From positions 1-13,969 of the forward strand of contig JADKJX010000012.1 of assembly GCA_016720775.1 (NCBI GenBank): DNA of 13,969 nt, written 5' to 3'. Source of the DNA: Chitinophagaceae bacterium. GTDB lineage: Bacteria; Bacteroidota; Bacteroidia; Chitinophagales; Chitinophagaceae. A program made the position numbers and the translations under genes. The stretch's first letter is position 1; each line of letters starts with the position of its first letter. Below, piece after piece: positions 7,542 to 13,969 of the stretch. The notes beneath the pieces are model-generated. The model had not been told where the DNA came from. It made no database searches and saw only the letters and a list, made by a program, of their open reading frames with translations.

Positions 7542-8798
7542 ATGAAACTAATATATACCGCTGTCCTGCTGCTGGTATTGGTATGCAGCAAGTACAGTTT
7601 TGCCCAGGTATTGAACCCGGGTAAAGTTCTGGAGAGAAAGGCCATTAATAAAACCAACCAGGCCATCAACAAAAAAGCCGACGAGGCCATCGACAGTGCG
7701 TTCAATAAAAAGAACGACCCGAAGACAACCGATAATAAAGCTGTTGCCCAAACAATCAAAAAAGATACCGTCATAGATCCTGCCGGAATTACGCAACCTC
7801 CTTTACAGGCGTATTCCAAATACGATTTCGTTCCGGGAGAAAGAGTGATCTATTTCGATGATTTCAGCCAGGATGCTGTAGGTGATTTTCCCGCTTTGTG
7901 GACAGCCAATGCCGCAGGCGAAGTAAATACGCTGAATATCGCCCCGGGGAAATGGCTCAACCTGAACAGCACCGACGGAAATTATTTCTATTTAAAGAAT
8001 ATTGCTTTTCCAAAAAACTATATCATCGAATTTGATATTGTTCCTAAAAAGACCGGGGGTCGTATTGCCGCAGGCCTCATATTGTACGGGGAGACCAAAC
8101 ACATGGAAATGGACAACAGTCCTCACCCCGGAAACAGCGGGATCATTATCTCCATTGAGAAAGCAAACTGGAATACGATGGGATACAAAACAGGCGACCC
8201 CATGCAACTTACCGGCTCATCAGGCCTGAATCCCGTTGAACAGGAGAAAGTGAATCATGTCATCATCTGGGTACAGGGCCGGAGGCTGCGGATCTATCAT
8301 AAGTCGGCAAAAGTGCTGGATATGCCAACCAACATTCACGATGGCAGTGTATTCAACCGTTTTTGTTTCCGGTTATCAAGAGGTGCTTCCTGCGGTTCGT
8401 ATATCTCTAACATAAGGATCACCGACGCAGCGCCCGATATGCGGAGCAAACTCATCACTGAAGGCAAACTGGTGAGCTATGGTATTTACTTCGACGTGAA
8501 CTCCGATAAAGTAAAACCCGAAAGTTACGGGACCATTAAAAACATTGCGGATGTGCTGACCGAAAATGCAGGAGTAAAAATCAAGATCATCGGGCATACC
8601 GATGCCGATGGCAATGATGCCGCCAATCTCGACCTGTCGAAACGCAGGGCCGCAGCCGTAAAAAATGAACTGGTGAAAACTTTCGGTATTGACGCTTCCA
8701 CCATTGAAACCGATGGCATGGGGAGAAACAAAACCGGTTGCAAACGATACGCCTGCGAACAAGGCGCTGAACCGGAGGTGGAATTTATTAAGCAATAG
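7542..8798 (+). CDS. OmpA-domain secreted/outer-membrane protein, 418 residues, with N-terminal jelly-roll-like domain
   Basis: The best preserved gene here. Signal peptide MKLIYTAVLLLVLVCSKYSF-AQ (cut before QVLNPG). Residues 25-85 are an Ala/Lys/Asn-rich helical linker (AINKTNQAINKKADEAIDSA). Residues 100-300 begin ERVIYFDDFSQDAVGDFPAL and read as a LamG/jelly-roll-like beta domain (KNYIIEFDIVPK, VNHVIIWVQGRRLRIYHKSA). From about 310 comes an OmpA domain: YGIYFDVNSDKVKPESYGTI, IKIIGHTDADG, LDLSKRRAAAVKNEL. The stop is at 8796-8798. Near the end the printed frame gives GRNKTGCKRYACEQGAEPE where the +1 frame gives ETKPVANDTPANKALNRR. So one G is extra near 8718-8722 and one is missing near 8775, restoring VEFIKQ. 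The corrected ending NRRVEFIKQ is canonical. Probably binds peptidoglycan at the outer membrane. Confidence 0.92.
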   Translation: MKLIYTAVLLLVLVCSKYSFAQVLNPGKVLERKAINKTNQAINKKADEAIDSAFNKKNDPKTTDNKAVAQTIKKDTVIDPAGITQPPLQAYSKYDFVPGERVIYFDDFSQDAVGDFPALWTANAAGEVNTLNIAPGKWLNLNSTDGNYFYLKNIAFPKNYIIEFDIVPKKTGGRIAAGLILYGETKHMEMDNSPHPGNSGIIISIEKANWNTMGYKTGDPMQLTGSSGLNPVEQEKVNHVIIWVQGRRLRIYHKSAKVLDMPTNIHDGSVFNRFCFRLSRGASCGSYISNIRITDAAPDMRSKLITEGKLVSYGIYFDVNSDKVKPESYGTIKNIADVLTENAGVKIKIIGHTDADGNDAANLDLSKRRAAAVKNELVKTFGIDASTIETDGMGRNKTGCKRYACEQGAEPEVEFIKQ

Positions 8799-8852
8799 AG
8801 AAAATAAAACCTGCACGGGTTACAAAAGCAGTACAGCAATGGAAGATCTTGA

Positions 8853-8874
8853 TATGCATCATACAGAATGCATA
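8853..8874. repeat. Inverted repeat TATGCAT-N8-ATGCATA
   Basis: Perfect 7-bp arms (8853-8859 and 8868-8874) around 8 bases, in the 143-bp gap before the DUF6629-like gene and 67 bases from its ATG. It could be an operator or chance; no T tract follows, so it is not a terminator. Confidence 0.35.
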
Positions 8875-8941
8875 ATAGTTCCGGTTGGGAGAATAATCAG
8901 GGTACATTACACCTGGTCATTTTAACCCTTAATATCTTAAC

Positions 8942-9618
8942 ATGTGTTTTTCTGCCAGTGCAAGTTTTGGAGCTGCTGCGGTTATTGGTACGGTGGGCAT
9001 TATTACTTTAAAAAAAGTGAAACACCCTTCCTGGTTCCCGTTTGCCTGTATACCCCTCCTGTTTGCTGTTCAACAGTTCACCGAAGGTTTTGTATGGCTT
9101 TCATTAACCAATACGGAATATACCGAATGGAAAGGTCCTGCCACGGGATTATTCCTGTTATTTACTGGGTGGTATGGCCCATGCTGGTACCGCTTTCTCT
9201 ATACCTTATTGAAAAGAATGCACGGCGAAAAAAGATACTGGGCATCTTCACCGTTATGGGTGTTCTCACCGCAGCCTTTCTTGGCTGGTGCCTGCTGAAT
9301 TATACCATTACAACCGGCATCACTTCCTATCACATTGATTATACGTTAAATTACCCGGTGCTGCTATCCTGGATAGCCAGTGCTGTTTATGTAGGGGTAA
9401 CCATCCTGCCGCCCTTTATATCCGGCAATAAAAAAATGCCGTTGCTGGGTATTTTGGTACTGGCTTCTTTTATAGTTACGGAAATATATTTCCCGGGGTA
9501 TATTATTTCTGTCTGGTGCTATTTTGCCGCCCTCATCAGCGTGGTGGTTCTTTACCTGGTTATTGATATGAATAAAAGCGGATCAAATGCGCAGCTTGTT
9601 GCCATCCGGGAGATTTAA
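8942..9618 (+). CDS. DUF6629-like multi-pass membrane protein, one frameshift
   Basis: The ATG at 8941/8942 begins MCFSASASFGAAAVIGTVGI, the characteristic start of DUF6629 proteins, then ITLKKVKHPSWFPFACIPLL and FAVQQFTEGFVWLSL. Near 9165 the reading moves one frame, from LFLLF to YWVVWPMLVPLSLYLIEKN; one T appears missing from the TTT at 9162-9164. It continues with GIFTVMGVLTAAFLGWCLL, YHIDYTLNYPVLLSWIASAV, MPLLGILVLASFIVTEIYF and ISVWCYFAALISVVVLYLVI, ending at TAA 9616-9618. About 225 residues with six or seven membrane helices. The family's function is unknown. No Shine-Dalgarno is visible. It converges with the kelch/S74 gene, leaving an 8-bp gap. Confidence 0.82.
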
Positions 9619-9626
9619 TACGTTCA

Positions 9627-12041
9627 TCATTTAGGAATTGTTTTAAGTAAACTGTTTATCTGCATTTGCTGTGTTTCTATTTTTTTATTTAATTCCTTTA
9701 TCGATTCTATCAGCAGCGGAACCAATCGTGCATAATCCACTCCTTTAAAACCATCTTTTTCATTCACGGCACCCGGAATTATTTTTTCAACATTCTGCGC
9801 CAGCAAACCAATTTGCCTGCCGGGCATAAAATAATTTTTAGAAAATTCATCAACTTTCATTTCATATTCTACCCCGTTTATCTGTAATAATTTTTGTAAA
9901 GGAGATGATATGGCAGTAATATTTTGTTTAAAGCGTTCATCACTGGTATACGTTGTGCCGTTTGCCCAAATGCTGCCGTTTACATACAATGCGTAACCAC
10001 TGCCTATCTGAAAGCGGCCAGCTTGTGTAAATGTTCCTGCATTATCCTGTGTGCCAAAAGAAACAGCCGCCCCGGGATTATCTGCATGTAATCTAAGTTC
10101 ATTGCCATACACTCCTATTCCCACTTCACCGGAACCTCCGGGATAGAGTAATATTTTTCACCCAATGCCGGAGGAAATGAAAGGGGGCGAATAGGGTTAC
10201 TATTGCCAATGCCTATGTTTCCCATTTCCTTTAATTCTTAATTTTCTAGAGGCTTCCAAACCCGCTTTGTGAAGTTGAAAAGGTCAGGTCGATGGATTCA
10301 GCACCTGCAGTATTGTTTAGCAGATCTCCCTGTACTATGGCGGCAACAACATCAGCGGCTGCAGTATTTTTAATTGAAAAAGCAATATTGGGATAATTAC
10401 TACCGGGTATATTCCCTTTTAGAAGCATGCCGCCATAACCGCCAAAATTCTTTTGATCAATGGTTATTGCCCGTTTATATCTAACATAGAACCTGGCGTA
10501 GTTGTACCAATACCCACATTCCCCTCTCCTTATCCGCATCGTCTCCGTAAAGGCATCGCTGCTGCCATAACCAAAAGCAATACTTGAAGGCGCTGCATCA
10601 GTATATATCTGAAGCAATCCGCCTTGTATGCCAAAGCCGTAATGACTGCCGCTGTTTCCATACAAAGAAATTTTATCACTAAGGGTGTTTGGAAAATTCA
10701 ACGGAAAACCGGGTGCAGATGTGCCGATACCTAAATTCCCGTTTTGAGAGATCTTGATATTCCCACCGGTTGATATGATTTCATTCAGGATGGTTTTTGT
10801 CCAGATGCCATCAGTTATTTCGGTATTACTAATAGCTGGTGATAGTGATGAATAAGAAGGAGTAGAATAGGACGCCTGGTTGTATTCCCAAAAATCTTTC
10901 AGATAGGTAGAGCCACCTGTTCCGCCTGTTCCGATATATCCTTTGGTGCCAATTGAAAATCCCACGGCATAATACCTTGCGGAACCACCAAAATCAGCCT
11001 TTTGTGTCCAGGCATTTGCTACCGGGTCATATTCAAAGAAATTTTTTAACATGGTGTTTCTGAGCCCGGTACCAATGTATCCTTTGGTTCCAATTGAAAA
11101 TCCAACAGCAGCCTGCCTTGCCTGGCTTCCGGTAATTGCCAAATTTGCTTTCGGTACCCATGAGTTGGTTCCGGGGGTATATTCCCAAAAATCGAGTGCT
11201 TCTGCATTATCGCCGGGAGAAAAGCCGGTGCCAATATATCCTTTATTATTTAAAGAGAAACCGGTAGCGCTTGCAAGTCCTGCACCGGCAAAATTTGTTT
11301 CTGTGTCCATGCATTCGTTGTTGGGTCATATTCCCAAAAATCATTATTGTAAATACCATTATACCCGTTCCGATATATCCTTTCGTGCTATTGATAAATT
11401 CCAACAGCGTAAGCCCTCGCTGTTCCGCCAAAATCAGTCTTCTGACTCCAGTTATTGGCTGTTGGGTCATATTCCCAAAAATCTTTTAGATAAGCCGGGT
11501 TCCTGCCCGTACCAATATATCCCTTACTGCCAATAGAAAAGCCAACAGCATTCTGTCTTGCGACACCTCCAAAATCTGCTTTTTGTTGCCAGCTATTGGT
11601 AACCGGGTCATATTCCCAAAGTCTTTGCTTAAAGTATACCCTGTACCAAACCCGTTCCAACGTATCCTTTATTCCCTATAGAAAGCCAACAGCATATTGT
11701 CTTGCTATACCTCCAAAATCAGTTTTTTTCAGCCAGGTATCAGCTGGCACCGTTACAAGTTCTGTCTGTTTTAAGCCACAATTCTTGATCCAGTTACTTC
11801 CATCATAAATATCGGTGCATTGGTCATCCGTATTAAAAATAGGTAAGCCAACTGCCGGGTTTACAATGGTATTTCGTTGGTCTCTACTCGAACTCAGGGG
11901 CGAAGTATTCCTTTGGTGGTGCTGCTTAACATCTAACAAAGCACTGCTGTTTGGAGTGGTAGTACCGATACCTACATTCATGAGCTGAAAGATAAAGACA
12001 TGCATTCAGTAAAAATACCAGGAAAAACAGGATCTTTTCAT
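9627..12041 (-). CDS. Secreted kelch-repeat protein with C-terminal endosialidase-chaperone (Peptidase_S74) domain, frameshifted
   Basis: About 800 residues, surface-exposed. The ATG at 12041 starts a signal peptide (MKKILFFLVFLLNAC-like after one base is added), then MNVGIGTTTPNSSALLDV and QRNTIVNPAVGLPIFNTDD. Six kelch-type units of 47-50 residues follow (FWEYDPVTNSWQQKADFGG plus ARQNAVGFSIGSKGYIGTG), with the FWEYD codons near 11615, 11470, 11330, 11183, 11030 and 10886: a likely six-bladed propeller. A fibre-like region with NLGIGTSAPGFPLNF and GNIGIGNSNP repeats covers about 10760-10130. It ends in an S74 domain: YTSDERFKQNITAI, QIGLLAQNVEKIIPGAV and YARLVPLLIESIKELNKKIE, a coiled coil. 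S74 domains trimerise and self-cleave near the TSDERFK serine in phage tailspikes and related proteins. Breaks near 12020, 11930, 11690, 11395, 11290, 10510 and 10130-10260. Confidence 0.8.
10882..11735 (-). repeat. Six tandem kelch-type coding repeats, about 144-bp period
   Basis: The complement of FWEYDP recurs (gtcatattcccaaa and variants) at about 11608, 11464, 11323, 11178, 11026 and 10882, that is 144, 141, 145, 152 and 144 bases apart. Each is paired with a complement of GFSIGTKGYIGTG. They lie inside the kelch/S74 gene. Confidence 0.8.
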
Positions 12042-12072
12042 GTTGGTAAAATTTTAGTGAAGACCAATTTTT

Positions 12073-12465
12073 TCAAATCATGTATAGTAATTGTTGGCGG
12101 TATTTCGCCCTTTTTAATTTTTCTATCACCAACCGGGCTGTTTTAGCTGCGCTTGCGGTATCTTCAAATCCTTTGTACCTGTTATAGCTGGTATCGTACT
12201 CATTGTTGTATGTATAAATTGCCATCCACGCATAAATACTGTAACCGAAGCTGTTGTTATTCACTTTAACAACAAAATACTGGGAACTGCGTGGCATCTG
12301 CTTTTTAATATTGGCAGCTTTTATTTTCCTGCTCATTTGCGTTGAGTTTTGGGTAAATATGTTTGTGCAGTTTTATTCTTTTTTTTTTTTTTTTTTTCCG
12401 GCAGTTTGTGCAGTTGCCTGCGCACAAAAAAAAAGAAGCGTGCCTGCACAAAATATCTTTTTCAT
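12073..12465 (-). CDS. Small secreted protein with poly-Lys tract after its signal peptide (hypothetical, frameshifted)
   Basis: The ATG at 12465 gives MKKIFCAGTLLFFCAQATAQ, a convincing signal peptide, then TAG and six Lys encoded by a 19-A run (12397-12379) before a TAA in the printed frame. One frame over, the reading continues RIKLHKHIYPKLNANEQENK to about 12320. It then joins the open frame KAANIKKQMPRSSQYFVVKV and on through SIYAWMAIYTYNN and GFEDTASAAKTARLVIEKLK to TAA at 12075-12073. About 130 residues after correction. If the poly-A length is right, the shorter product starting at 12336 (MSRKIKAAN, 87 residues, no leader) is the alternative. No family recognised. It sits 31 bp upstream of the kelch/S74 gene, so the two may be cotranscribed. 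Confidence 0.55.
12361..12415. repeat. 19-base homopolymer flanked by a 12-bp direct repeat
   Basis: GTTTGTGCAGTT occurs at 12361-12372 and again at 12404-12415, on either side of a run of 19 T (12379-12397). The run codes Lys on the minus strand in the small secreted protein. The arrangement suggests slippage or a local duplication, or a basecalling artefact at the homopolymer. Confidence 0.6.
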
Positions 12466-12809
12466 CTTACCAAATTACAATTTAATATATGATTATTTTC
12501 AATTCTTTTACCTGCTTATCCTGCTCTTTTAATGCCGCTGTTAACCCGCTGGATCAGTATTCTCCAACGTTTATTCAATTCATTAATGTGATTTAAATGT
12601 GACTACCCGGGCCGGATGGAAAGAGAAGATATATTAAACTATTCCGTTTATGATCAAGGTAAAGAACGATTGTAAGAATAACAAGATCCGGGCCTCACCG
12701 GCCCAGCTGATCACATGCAATGTACATGGTAAATTTAATAAGCCGGGTGGGAAGACATGCTTACCCCGCACGTATGCGCCAGTTGGGTAACTTGCCTGCT
12801 GAAAGATTT
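12466..12809. other. Intergenic stretch downstream of the cold-shock gene
   Basis: No gene seen. On the minus strand, TAATTTGG just before the ATG at 12465 is a weak -7 candidate but lies very close to the start. GGGCC (12690-12694) pairs with GGCCC (12700-12704) around TCACC. This hairpin is about 105 bases past the cold-shock stop but has no T tract, so it is only a possible terminator. Sequence around 12470-12540 is AT-rich. Confidence 0.4.
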
Positions 12810-13254
12810 TTACTTAACAGGTTTCACATTAACGGCATTGGCTCCACTTGGCCCCATTTCAATTTCAAAACTCACTTTATTATTTTCTGCAACCGTTTCC
12901 GGTAAGGCATTGATGTGTACAAATACGCTTTCCTGTGTCTCCAGGTCTTTTATAAACCAAATCCTTTGTGGAGATTCGAAAAAAACTGATGACCACCGGT
13001 CCTGCTGGCTAAGTCATTGGCCAGGATCGTATTTAGGGAACGCCGATCTCTATATCGATGCTTTGATGTTGATCCTTCCTCGGATCAGGAGGCGTATCCG
13101 ACAGGTTGCCGTACTCTCATCCACGTAAGCGATCATGCTCCCGGGTTCTCCCCCTTTGTTGTATTTTCCCTTTGTTCCTGCTTTTCTCTGCTTTCTCTTT
13201 CTTTTTTTGCTTTTTTTTCTTTTCTCTTTCTTTTTTATTCCATGTTTCTGCCAT
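12810..13254 (-). CDS. Cold-shock domain protein with Lys-rich N-terminal extension, frameshifted
   Basis: An RNA-binding protein, probably a nucleic-acid chaperone in the cytoplasm. The ATG at 13254 gives MAETWNKKEREKKKKQKKKE and then KAEK, a basic coil of about 30 residues. A linker follows, read across frames: GGEPGSMIAYVDE, YGNLSDTPPDP, IDIEIGVP. From about 13005 comes the cold-shock domain: VVFF..., KGFGF with IKD (RNP1-like), then LETQESVFVHINALPETVAE and NNKVSFEIEMGPSGANAVNV before KPVK and TAA at 12812-12810. FVHI is the RNP2 equivalent. About 148 residues, twice a bare CspA; the same extended form is familiar in Bacteroidota. Breaks near 13175, 13125, 13060, 13015-12990 and 12970. 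Confidence 0.8.
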
Positions 13255-13472
13255 AGTACTACTGCCTGTTTGTGATGATAGTGATGATGCCGTACCTGGA
13301 GAAAAAGCGCTACTGTTTTCGGCAGATGGCTGTAAGGTAAGCTAATAAGAGCTATAATATTGTGGTAGTACCAGAAGGCTGAGATACAGCAGGTTGATTG
13401 TTATACCGGATATAATGCCGGTTGAGAAGAGAATAATAAAACCTGTGCCCGATCTTTTTACTTATTTATTTT
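13255..13472. other. Long upstream region of the cold-shock gene
   Basis: 218 bases between the cold-shock start and the palindrome array. No gene was recognised. Cold-shock genes often have long structured 5' leaders, so part of this may be transcribed leader; no fold could be computed here. No clear TAnnTTTG box was found. Confidence 0.35.
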
Positions 13473-13562
13473 TGTCCACAGTGCCGTGTCATTTTTTGTT
13501 AAATTTTTTTGTCACAAGCTGTGTCACTTTTTCATTACTTTTTTTGACACAACCTTGTGTCA
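13473..13562. repeat. Array of three phased palindromes (TGACACA...TGTGTCA), about 36-bp period
   Basis: Palindrome 1 at 13545-13562 is perfect (TGACACAA-CC-TTGTGTCA). Palindrome 2 at 13510-13526 (TGTCACA-AGC-TGTGTCA) has one mismatched pair. Palindrome 3 at 13473-13491 (TGTCCACAGTGCCGTGTCA) is looser. Centres are about 36 bases apart and the spacers are T-rich runs on the plus strand. A further TGACAC lies at 13583-13588. Candidates: a multi-site operator upstream of the cold-shock gene, a degenerate tandem repeat, or stacked plus-strand terminator-like hairpins. Confidence 0.6.
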
Positions 13563-13563
13563 T

Positions 13564-13969
13564 TTATTTTATTCCAAAAAACTGACACTGGGTTATCCTC
13601 GTAAAAAGCCAGGCTTTGGTCATCATTTCTGGCGGCATTGCCGCTGCGCCAATGAAGGTGTTGAATGCCGGCAGCATCACCATTGCCAGACGGATCATAA
13701 ATGTGATGGCCAGCTGTTCCCGGGCAATGGCCTTGCTGTAAAGGTATATCCTGGGTTTTGTAAGCTTAGCAGGTGGTGGTTTGCATCGGCATAAACAACA
13801 TCTCCCTTGAGTAGCTGGAACGGGTCTATAACGTATAATAAGACCGCTTTCCCTTTCTTTCACATATTTAAATGCAAAACTGTCTTTATTGATGATAGGC
13901 ATATTGCTGCTATCTGCAAAAAATACCTGGCAGAATCAGCGAAGCGGGTATTGTAATGGTTCCTTTTCC
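13564..13969 (-). CDS. Unrecognised protein, C-terminal part, runs off the right edge
   Basis: The minus strand reads from the right edge through 'FFADSSNMPIINKDSFAF' (one shift near 13918), then KYVKERESGLIIRYRPVPAT, KPRIYLYSKAIAREQLAITF, a hydrophobic MIRLAMVMLPAFNTFIGAAA and MPPEMMTKAWLFTRITQC to the stop at 13566-13564. An alternative frame around 13800-13735 (GDVVYADANHHLLSLQNPG) also looks protein-like, so the true frame in the second half is uncertain. I recognise no domain. Composition and the open frame over more than 330 bases are the only support. Confidence 0.35.

Noticed and set aside
9627..12041. Prophage tail-fibre gene
   Set aside because: The S74 domain alone suggested phage, but the signal peptide, kelch repeats and absence of neighbouring phage genes favour a cellular surface protein.
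12254..12532. Plus-strand open frame rich in Phe/Leu
   Set aside because: It is the antisense of the Lys-rich secreted protein and the poly-A run; hydrophobicity comes from the T tract.
13394..13585. Plus-strand open frame over the palindrome array
   Set aside because: The Phe/Leu-rich product reflects T-rich spacers; the signal is palindromic DNA, not coding.
13451..13588. CRISPR array
   Set aside because: Units are only about 36 bases in total, spacers are T-rich and similar to each other, and no cas gene is present.

Overview
The window looks like part of a Bacteroidota chromosome, most likely the order Chitinophagales. Visible support: OmpA-domain outer-membrane proteins, secreted proteins opening with an NVGIG-type segment, lipoproteins with short hydrophobic leaders ending in Cys, a kelch protein with a C-terminal endosialidase-chaperone (S74) domain, TAnnTTTG-like promoter boxes and few Shine-Dalgarno sites. 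No rRNA, tRNA, CRISPR array, transposase or phage replication gene was seen. The order-level placement is inference.

Almost every gene is cut by one-base frameshifts, often at short homopolymers, on both strands and in unrelated families. The protein reading nevertheless continues across the breaks in another frame. In the 7542-8798 ompA-like gene two shifts cancel out, leaving about 18 garbled residues inside an otherwise perfect domain. This pattern fits uncorrected indels in a long-read assembly better than decay, so genes are described here as continuous CDSs with their breaks noted.

Layout. 1-1325 (+): C-terminal part of a beta-barrel/TSP3/OmpA protein. 1430-2999 (-): lipoprotein with two FN3-like repeats and seven WKNG/SGTDVYVAG repeats. 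3110-3907 (+): cyclase-family (metal-dependent formamidase-like) enzyme, convergent with 3941-4180 (-), a DUF4342 protein. 4397-4565 (-): possible tiny lipoprotein. 4886-6048 (+): CbpA-type J-protein and CbpM-like modulator, 8 bp apart, followed by a small secreted NVGIG protein (6181-6566). A bidirectional terminator-like hairpin at 6625-6646 separates it from 6673-7215 (-), an NTF2-like lipoprotein. 7542-8798 (+): OmpA-domain protein. 8942-9618 (+): DUF6629-like membrane protein. 12465-9627 (-): a probable two-gene unit of a small secreted protein followed by a large kelch/S74 surface protein. 12810-13254 (-): cold-shock-domain protein with a Lys-rich N-terminal extension. 13473-13562: an unexplained array of three phased palindromes. 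13564-13969 (-): end of an unrecognised gene.

The content is mostly cell-surface and secreted proteins (two OmpA proteins, two predicted propeller proteins, several lipoproteins) plus housekeeping stress functions (J-protein/CbpM, cold shock). I see no defence or mobile system. The least explained items are the palindrome array and the repeat surface proteins.
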